In this document: one piece after another, positions 58,703 to 64,000 of the stretch
Layout of the letters: every line of letters starts with the position of its first letter
Position numbering within the stretch: position 1 is the first letter of the stretch
From: Candidatus Zymogenaceae bacterium
Lineage (GTDB): Bacteria; Desulfobacterota; Zymogenia; Zymogenales; Zymogenaceae
Assembly (NCBI GenBank): GCA_016933535.1
Contig: JAFGAS010000081.1
Span: 1-64,000 of the forward strand
Length of the DNA stretch: 64,000 nt
Direction: 5' to 3'
The notes under the pieces: model-generated
The model's input: only the letters and a program-made list of their open reading frames with translations
The model's database searches: none
Told to the model about the DNA's origin: nothing
Program-made: the position numbers and the translations under genes

Positions 58703-59653
58703 ATGAGAAAGAAGAAGACAATATGCGTGGTCATCCCGGCCTATAACGTCGCCACCCTGATAACAAGGGTGTTGGACGGCCTTTCCGACTTTATCGATCG
58801 TGCGGTGGTGGTAGACGACGCGAGCACCGACGACACGGCACGCCGGGTCAGCGAATACCAGGGACGCTTTGGGGGGGAAGTAAAACTGATTACGCTGCCG
58901 AAAAACTCGGGCGTCGGCGCGGCCATCGCCCGCGGATACCGGGACGCTCTGGACCACGGTGACGACGTCGCGGTCGTTATGGCGGGCGACAATCAGATGG
59001 ACCCCTGCGATCTGCCGGCGATCGTCGACCCGGTGGCGGAAGGCGCCTGCGACTATACCAAGGGTAATCGGCTCTTTATGGGCGGGGCATGGATCATGAT
59101 CCCAAAGGTCAGGTACCTCGGTAATTCCTTCCTGTCTCTGCTGACCAAGGTAGCCTCGGGATACTGGCACGTGGCCGACTCCCAATCGGGATATACGGCG
59201 ATCAATAGAGAGACCCTTGAGAAGATCAGCCTTGACGATATTTACCCCCGCTATGGGATGCCCAATGATCTGTTGATCAAACTCAACATTATCGGTGCCC
59301 GGGTGAGGGACGTGCCGGTCCGACCGGTCTATAACGTGGGGGAAAAATCGGGGATCAGGCTCTATAAGGTCATTCCCACGATTACCTGGCTATTGATCGA
59401 CGGCTTCTTTACGCGGATGACCAGGAAGTATATTATCTTCGATTTCCATCCCCTGGTTTTCTTTTATATCATGGGCCTCGTGCTGGCACCGGTCGGCGGA
59501 ATATTCGGGTTCTACCTCTTCGTCGTGAGAATTCTTGGACATGGGGTGGCCGCCACGAGCGCCCTGTTTGCCGCATTTCTCTTCATCTCGGGGCTTCAGT
59601 CCCTCTTCTTTGCCATGTGGTTCGATATGGAGTATAATAAGAATCTGAAATAG
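58703..59653 (+). CDS. Family 2 glycosyltransferase with membrane anchor
   Basis: A 316-residue GT2-type enzyme of the dolichyl-phosphate-mannose-synthase-like class. VVIPAYNVATLITRVLDGL (GT-A start), AVVVDDASTDDTARR (nucleotide-sugar DxD-like), NSGVGAAIARGY, and MAGDNQMDP form the active-site series. Two C-terminal transmembrane helices (about residues 250-275 and 285-308) anchor it in the inner membrane, a common architecture for enzymes that charge polyprenyl phosphate. Start at 58703 rather than the upstream TTG at 58661. It would make a lipid-linked sugar for the DUF2723 protein before it, by inference. Confidence 0.87.
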   Translation: MRKKKTICVVIPAYNVATLITRVLDGLSDFIDRAVVVDDASTDDTARRVSEYQGRFGGEVKLITLPKNSGVGAAIARGYRDALDHGDDVAVVMAGDNQMDPCDLPAIVDPVAEGACDYTKGNRLFMGGAWIMIPKVRYLGNSFLSLLTKVASGYWHVADSQSGYTAINRETLEKISLDDIYPRYGMPNDLLIKLNIIGARVRDVPVRPVYNVGEKSGIRLYKVIPTITWLLIDGFFTRMTRKYIIFDFHPLVFFYIMGLVLAPVGGIFGFYLFVVRILGHGVAATSALFAAFLFISGLQSLFFAMWFDMEYNKNLK

Positions 59654-59669
59654 TCAGATAGAAGTTCGC

Positions 59670-60371
59670 ATGAAAAAGGACCATAAGACAGCGGTAACGA
59701 AAGATTTCTACGAAGGGGAGTACGTCGGCGATTTTGAGAGACAACCGGTTGACAGGCTGCGGAGGTTGCTACCGCTATTGGGCCTAGGAAAAGACGATAA
59801 GGTCGTCGATTTTGCCTGCGGCAACGGGATGCTGGCAGATGTTATTCACGACAGGGTCGGGGACTACACCGGGGTCGATTTTTCCCGGGCGTTTATCGCC
59901 GCGGCCGGTCGGCGGGCCGAGTTACTGGGGATAACGAATGTTCGTTTCGTGTGCGACGATATCGTGCGATTCTGCGCAAGACATCGGGACACATTTGAAA
60001 AGGCCTTTACCATGGACTTCAGCGAACATATCTCGGACGATGACTTTATGTCGATCTATTCATCCATTTTCGGCTCTCTCAAGGAGGGCGGAACGCTCTA
60101 TATCCATACCCCCAACGGCGATTACTTCATCGAGACGCTAAAGCGAATCGGGATACTGCGGCAGTTTCCCGAGCACATCGCGGTCAGAAACGCCCCCCGC
60201 TATCGGGAGTTACTTGAAAAGGTCGGCTTTCGAGATATCACGATCCGGCACATTGCGCACTATAACGTGTTGAAGTACTTGCATTTTCTTTCATATCTGC
60301 CGTTCGTAGGAAAATTTGGCAAGGCCCGTCTGTTCATGGAATGCAGAAAACGGGCGCACCGTGATCTTTAA
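59670..60371 (+). CDS. Class I SAM-dependent methyltransferase
   Basis: A 233-residue methyltransferase. The SAM-binding motif I is KVVDFACGNGMLADVI (about residues 47-62). IHDRVGDYTGVDFSRAFIAA is motif II and FTMDFSEHISDDDFMSIY the motif that follows. LKEGGTLYIHTPNGDYFIE closes the fold. This UbiE/COQ5-like small-molecule type often methylates sugars or lipids in polysaccharide loci. It lies 16 bases after the GT2 gene and 38 bases before the GT4 gene. Confidence 0.86.
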   Translation: MKKDHKTAVTKDFYEGEYVGDFERQPVDRLRRLLPLLGLGKDDKVVDFACGNGMLADVIHDRVGDYTGVDFSRAFIAAAGRRAELLGITNVRFVCDDIVRFCARHRDTFEKAFTMDFSEHISDDDFMSIYSSIFGSLKEGGTLYIHTPNGDYFIETLKRIGILRQFPEHIAVRNAPRYRELLEKVGFRDITIRHIAHYNVLKYLHFLSYLPFVGKFGKARLFMECRKRAHRDL

Positions 60372-60409
60372 CAATCGGACAAAGCAAGTGACGGCGAGGA
60401 CCGCGACCC

Positions 60410-61597
60410 GTGAAGATCCTGCTGGTGACAAGCTCATTTCCCCGATGGCCGGGGGATTGGGCGGGAGTTTTTGTCCTGAGCCTCGGGCGCCGGCTTACCA
60501 TGCGCGGACACGAGGTGACGGTCCTGTGCCCTCATGCGCAGGGTCTGCCGGTACGCGACGTGATGGACGGTGTGCGGGTTGAGCGTTTTCGCTATGCGTG
60601 GCCCCAGTCTGTTCAGACCCTCGCTTACGGTGAGGGTATGCTCCACAACGTGAGGCGACACCCGCTGCGGCTCCTCCTGGTAGCGCCGTATGTCCTGGCG
60701 TTGGGGATGCGCATGAGGAGCCTTCGGACGAAGCATGACGTTATCAACGCCCATTTCCTGATCCCCCAGGGGATCACCGCACGCGTCTTTGGGGTACGGG
60801 CGGTCGTCAGCCTCCACGGGAGTGACGTTAACCTGGACCTGGGGCCGATGGGTCGGCGGCTGATGCGTTTCGGCCTTTTTCGTGCGCCGGCCGTTACCGC
60901 CAACAGCAGAGCCACGGCGGCAAGGACCGTGGGGCTTGTCCCCGGCGATCGGGTGAAGATCATCCCGATGGGGGTGGACGCCGCGGCGTTCGGCACGGCA
61001 GGAAAAAGATCAAGGACCTTCGGAGAGGGGGGGTGTCTCAGGCTCATCTGCGTGGGGAGGCTCATCCGGCTCAAGGGCCAGCAATACCTGATTGAGGCGC
61101 TGCCGGCGATCCGAGAACGTTTCCCGCAGGCGAGCCTTACCCTGGTGGGCGACGGCCCCGACAGAGATGCGCTGGCACACCTCGTGCAGGAACTCGGTCT
61201 GGCGGATGCCGTCAGGTTTACCGGGGAAATTCCCCATGAGCGGATCGACGGCCTACTGGCCGAGCACGACATTTTTGTACTCCCCTCGATCGTGGTCGAG
61301 AGCGGGGAAACCGAGGGCCTGGGCACCGTGCTGCTGGAGGCGATGGCGGCAGGTGTTCCGGTGATCGGGAGCGCCGTCGGTGGAATACCCGACATCATCA
61401 CGGATGGTGAAAACGGGCTGCTGGCGCCCCAGCGGTCGCCGAATGCGATCGCCCGGGCCGTCCTGAACATTGCCCTGGATGCAGACCTTCGTGAGCGTCT
61501 GGCGACATCGGCACGGCGCGACGTTCGGCGGCGCTTTTCCTGGGAGGCCATAGCCGAAAAATTTGAAGAACTCTTTAATGACGTGATCGGTGTATAA
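60410..61597 (+). CDS. GT-B (family 4) glycosyltransferase
   Basis: A 395-residue family 4 glycosyltransferase. The N-terminal lobe begins KILLVTSSFPRWPGDWAGVF with a His/Gly acceptor loop. Nucleotide-sugar-binding C-lobe motifs: ICVGRLIRLKGQQYLIEA, LVGDGPDRDALAHLVQEL, and the catalytic Glu motif EGLGTVLLEAMAAGVPVIGS (EX7E). The GTG start at 60410 is the best fit to the family N terminus. It is probably in the same transcription unit as the methyltransferase and kdsD. Sugar specificity unknown. Confidence 0.9.
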   Translation: MKILLVTSSFPRWPGDWAGVFVLSLGRRLTMRGHEVTVLCPHAQGLPVRDVMDGVRVERFRYAWPQSVQTLAYGEGMLHNVRRHPLRLLLVAPYVLALGMRMRSLRTKHDVINAHFLIPQGITARVFGVRAVVSLHGSDVNLDLGPMGRRLMRFGLFRAPAVTANSRATAARTVGLVPGDRVKIIPMGVDAAAFGTAGKRSRTFGEGGCLRLICVGRLIRLKGQQYLIEALPAIRERFPQASLTLVGDGPDRDALAHLVQELGLADAVRFTGEIPHERIDGLLAEHDIFVLPSIVVESGETEGLGTVLLEAMAAGVPVIGSAVGGIPDIITDGENGLLAPQRSPNAIARAVLNIALDADLRERLATSARRDVRRRFSWEAIAEKFEELFNDVIGV

Positions 61598-61603
61598 AAG
61601 TAT

Positions 61604-62569
61604 ATGGATACAGTCCAAGAAGGAAAGAACGTCCTGATTATCGAGCGGGACGCCGTTGACGGCCTGATAGGCCGTCTCGGGGACGAATTTGTCCGGGCGG
61701 TCGATCTCCTGGCCGGGGTCAGGGGCCGCATCATCATAACCGGAATCGGTAAGTCGGGCATCGTGGCGCGAAAGATCACGGCGACCCTCTCTTCCACCGG
61801 GAGCCCGGCAGTCTTCCTCAACTCCGCCGAGGGGCTCCACGGGGATATCGGCGTGGTCACCGCCGACGACGTGGTGCTCGCGCTGTCCTACAGCGGACAG
61901 AGCGAGGAAGTCCTCAAGCTCATTCCCTATTTTCGATGGATGAGCGTGCCGATCATCGCGATGACCGGGGTCGCGGGATCGGCGCTGGCCCGGGAATCGG
62001 ATATTGTCCTGGATATTCGGGTTGACAAAGAGGCCTGCCCCTGGGATATCGTCCCCACGGCGTCGACGACGGCGGCCATGGCCCTCGGAGACGCCCTGGC
62101 CGTGACGCTGCTGAAGAGGAAGGGCATCGATCTTTCCGACTTTGCCCATCGCCATCCGGGAGGGGCCATCGGTAGGCAGATACTCCTTTCGGTGGGCGAT
62201 CTTATGCACTCGGGTGATCGGTGTCCGAAGGTGGACGAAAACGTCCTCTTGAGTGAGGCGATCTACGAGATGACGGGAAAGGGCCTCGGCATGACTACCG
62301 TAACGGGAAAAGGTGGGGCGCTCATCGGGGTCATTACCGACGGGGATCTCAGGAGGGTATTCCAGAAATACGAAAATCCCCTCTCGGTTGAAGTAGGGCG
62401 GTTGATGGGCGGGAGCCCCAAGAGCATCAGGGCCGATAAGCTGGCCGCGGAGGCGCTGCGCATCCTGGAAGATCACGCCATTACTTCGCTGGTCATTACC
62501 GACAACGAGAACCGGCCCGTCGGGGTCATTCACATTCACGATATCTTGAAGGCGGGGATAACACTGTGA
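61604..62569 (+). CDS. kdsD: Arabinose-5-phosphate isomerase (KdsD/KpsF)
   Basis: A 321-residue SIS-domain sugar-phosphate isomerase with two C-terminal CBS domains, converting D-ribulose-5-P to D-arabinose-5-P for Kdo. SIS motifs: IIITGIGKSGIVARKITATL, STGSPAVFLNSAEGLHGDI, and LSYSGQSEEVLKLIPYFRWM. DFAHRHPGGAIGRQILLSV is the characteristic active-site tail. CBS1 is around residues 200-255, CBS2 around 265-320. Its presence implies that the cell makes Kdo-containing LPS or capsule. It begins 6 bases after the GT4 gene and overlaps galE by 4 bases. Confidence 0.94.
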   Translation: MDTVQEGKNVLIIERDAVDGLIGRLGDEFVRAVDLLAGVRGRIIITGIGKSGIVARKITATLSSTGSPAVFLNSAEGLHGDIGVVTADDVVLALSYSGQSEEVLKLIPYFRWMSVPIIAMTGVAGSALARESDIVLDIRVDKEACPWDIVPTASTTAAMALGDALAVTLLKRKGIDLSDFAHRHPGGAIGRQILLSVGDLMHSGDRCPKVDENVLLSEAIYEMTGKGLGMTTVTGKGGALIGVITDGDLRRVFQKYENPLSVEVGRLMGGSPKSIRADKLAAEALRILEDHAITSLVITDNENRPVGVIHIHDILKAGITL

Positions 62570-63549
62570 CCACTATTCTTGTCGTTGGAGGGGCGGGTTA
62601 TATCGGGAGCCATGCGGTCAAAGCTCTCATGGCGGCAGGATTTACCCCTATTGTGTTGGATAACCTTTCCCGCGGACACCGGGACGCGGTGCTCTGTCCG
62701 GATTTTATCCAGGCCGACCTGACCGACCGAAAGGTCCTTGACCGAGTCTTTGGCAGCGTGCGGATCGATGCCGTCATGCACTTTGCCGCATTGACGTACG
62801 TCGGCGAATCGGTGGAAGACCCCGGCAGATACTATACCAACAATGTCGTGGGGTGTATCAACCTCCTTTCGGCCATGCGGAAAGCGGAGATCGATAAAAT
62901 ACTGTTTTCATCCAGCGCCGCCGTCTATGGGAATCCCCGTGAGATTCCGATCACCGAGGATCACCCCCGGGATCCAATCAACCCCTACGGCATGACCAAG
63001 TACGTCATGGAGCGGGCGATGGAGGACTTTTCGGCCGCCTACGGGCTCAGGTTCGTGTCGCTGCGCTACTTCAATGCGGCAGGAGCCGACCCCGACGGCG
63101 AGCTGGGCGAGCGCCACGACCCGGAGACCCACCTGATCCCGGCGGTCCTCATGGCGGCCGGCGGCATCAGCGATGAAATAGTTATCTTCGGCGATGACTA
63201 TCCGACGCCCGACGGGACGTGCGTTCGGGACTATGTCCATATTACCGACCTGGTAGATGCCCATCTTCTTGCCCTTGAAGGGCTGAACGCAGGGGGCATG
63301 GGCGGCTGCTATAACCTCGGCAGTGAGAAGGGACACTCGGTCAACGAGGTCATTGAGACCGCCAAAGCGGTAACCGGTCGTCCCATTACGGTCAGGGTCG
63401 GTCCCCGCCGTCCCGGCGATCCGTCCACCCTCATCGCCTCCTCACAAAAGGCAAAAGAAGAACTCGGATGGTGTCCTATCCATACCGATCTTGTCGATAT
63501 GGTCGGATCGGCGTGGAGGTTCATGTTAAGGCGGGGGATTGTACAGTGA
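62566..63549 (+). CDS. galE: UDP-glucose 4-epimerase
   Basis: A 327-residue NAD-bound extended SDR interconverting UDP-glucose and UDP-galactose. GGAGYIGSHAVKALMAAG (NAD), LDNLSRGHRDAV, AALTYVGESVEDP, FSSSAAVYGNPREIPITE, NPYGMTKYVMERAMEDF (YxxxK) and RYFNAAGADPDGELGERHDP are all present. GTG start inside the kdsD stop (4-base overlap), stop overlapping the ispD start. It supplies UDP-galactose for the neighbouring glycosyltransferases. Confidence 0.95.
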   Translation: MTTILVVGGAGYIGSHAVKALMAAGFTPIVLDNLSRGHRDAVLCPDFIQADLTDRKVLDRVFGSVRIDAVMHFAALTYVGESVEDPGRYYTNNVVGCINLLSAMRKAEIDKILFSSSAAVYGNPREIPITEDHPRDPINPYGMTKYVMERAMEDFSAAYGLRFVSLRYFNAAGADPDGELGERHDPETHLIPAVLMAAGGISDEIVIFGDDYPTPDGTCVRDYVHITDLVDAHLLALEGLNAGGMGGCYNLGSEKGHSVNEVIETAKAVTGRPITVRVGPRRPGDPSTLIASSQKAKEELGWCPIHTDLVDMVGSAWRFMLRRGIVQ

Positions 63550-64000
63550 GGGTATGGGGAGTGGTGCCAGCCGCCGGTATAGGGCGGCGAATGGGCAAGG
63601 GGGATCCGAAGCAGTATCGAGAGGCGGCGGGGGCGCCGATATTAATTCATACCCTCCGGACGCTCCTGGATTCGAAGGCTGTTGAGGGGATCACGGTGGC
63701 CGTCGAGAAGGATTTCATCGATCGAGCCGGCAAACTTGTGATAGAGTACCTGGGAGACCGAGCCCCCGTTTCGTTCGTAGTGGGCGGAGCGACCCGTCAG
63801 CAGTCTGTCTACCGGGCGCTGATATCTCTGAGGGATGCGGACGTCCAAATCGTTGTGATCCACGACGCCGCGCGTCCCCTGGTAACGGGCGCGATTATAC
63901 GGAATGCCGTAGATGCGGCCCGCCACCACGGGGCGGCGGTGGCGACAATCCCGGCGACGGAGGCCTCGTGCCTAGCCGACGATGGGCTGATTGCCGAGTA
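63546..64000 (+). CDS. ispD: 2-C-methyl-D-erythritol 4-phosphate cytidylyltransferase (cut by window end)
   Basis: The N-terminal 151 codons of IspD, MEP-pathway isoprenoid synthesis (CTP + MEP to CDP-ME). The GTG start at 63546 overlaps the galE stop (GTGA). The CTP loop is VVPAAGIGRRMGKGDPKQY, with GGATRQQSVYRALISL and VVIHDAARPLV as the further IspD motifs. Frame runs off the right edge. It belongs to the kdsD-galE-ispD string; isoprenoid precursors feed the polyprenyl carriers used by the upstream glycosyltransferases. Confidence 0.93.
   Translation, partial: MRVWGVVPAAGIGRRMGKGDPKQYREAAGAPILIHTLRTLLDSKAVEGITVAVEKDFIDRAGKLVIEYLGDRAPVSFVVGGATRQQSVYRALISLRDADVQIVVIHDAARPLVTGAIIRNAVDAARHHGAAVATIPATEASCLADDGLIAE

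Overview
The window is a GC-rich bacterial chromosome segment from a Gram-negative, probably strictly or facultatively anaerobic organism. The Gram-negative assignment rests on two outer-membrane beta-barrel proteins ending in Phe, a KdsD-type arabinose-5-phosphate isomerase, a dTDP-rhamnose pathway and a PilR/sigma-54/type IV pilin module. Poly-ferredoxin proteins, an NDP-forming acyl-CoA synthetase subunit, a standalone c-di-GMP-type MshEN protein and the intergenic CATTGCGAGG-type repeats are reminiscent of uncultured Desulfobacterota-like (former deltaproteobacterial) genomes. That placement is inference; no rRNA or tRNA gene was seen.

Layout. 1-2.8 kb: end of an RRM RNA-binding protein, a repeat-dense gene-free stretch, then an AT-rich two-gene island (secreted protein plus TPR protein) bounded by a GGGGACAC-type inverted repeat. 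2.8-20 kb: mostly monocistronic metabolic and housekeeping genes (Cys-rich ferredoxin with winged helix, MFS exporter, M20 hydrolase with altered metal ligands, radical SAM protein, MBL-fold gene split by an in-frame TGA, SppA, homocysteine methyltransferase, ATP-type PEP carboxykinase, lipoyl-less E2 acyltransferase, DUF1003 protein, SDR, RluA-type pseudouridine synthase, an RsmG-TrmH fusion, an epimerase). 20.4-23.7 kb: tandem paralogous outer-membrane barrels; the first has a perfect CRP-type palindrome in its promoter region. 23.8-29.5 kb: TRIC-family channel, zinc-ribbon membrane protein, and an oligopeptide ABC transporter operon (binding protein, OppB, OppC) with a c-di-GMP-type MshEN gene between the two permeases. 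29.8-40.5 kb: small coiled-coil protein, V4R protein, an SbcD/Rad50-like (YhaO/YhaN-like) pair whose ATPase carries a membrane hairpin, a PadR-regulated double-flavodoxin protein, a second Cys-rich ferredoxin, an ADP-forming acyl-CoA synthetase alpha subunit and an archaeal-style HTH/Zn-ribbon regulator.

40.7-47.7 kb: rmlA-rmlC-rmlB-rmlD for dTDP-L-rhamnose, followed by three tandem signal peptidase I paralogues (the third lacks the catalytic Lys) and a convergent WbdD-like sugar/lipid kinase. 48-54 kb: third Cys-rich ferredoxin, a small membrane protein, and pyrR-pyrB-pyrC-transglutaminase lipoprotein, which must be transcribed through an intrinsic terminator placed directly before pyrR. 54-64 kb: PilR-like activator, pilA behind a clear sigma-54 promoter, a DUF2723 GT-C protein with TPRs, two glycosyltransferases, a methyltransferase, kdsD, galE and the start of ispD. 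The right half of the window is therefore a surface-polysaccharide, pilus and glycosylation district.

Cross-cutting observations are a four-copy family of stop-codon-proximal hairpins with covarying stems and a conserved GCAGGC loop, dispersed GGGGACAC inverted-repeat elements, three paralogues of an unusual CxCR/CxCCxCCC ferredoxin family, and a possible UGA recoding site.
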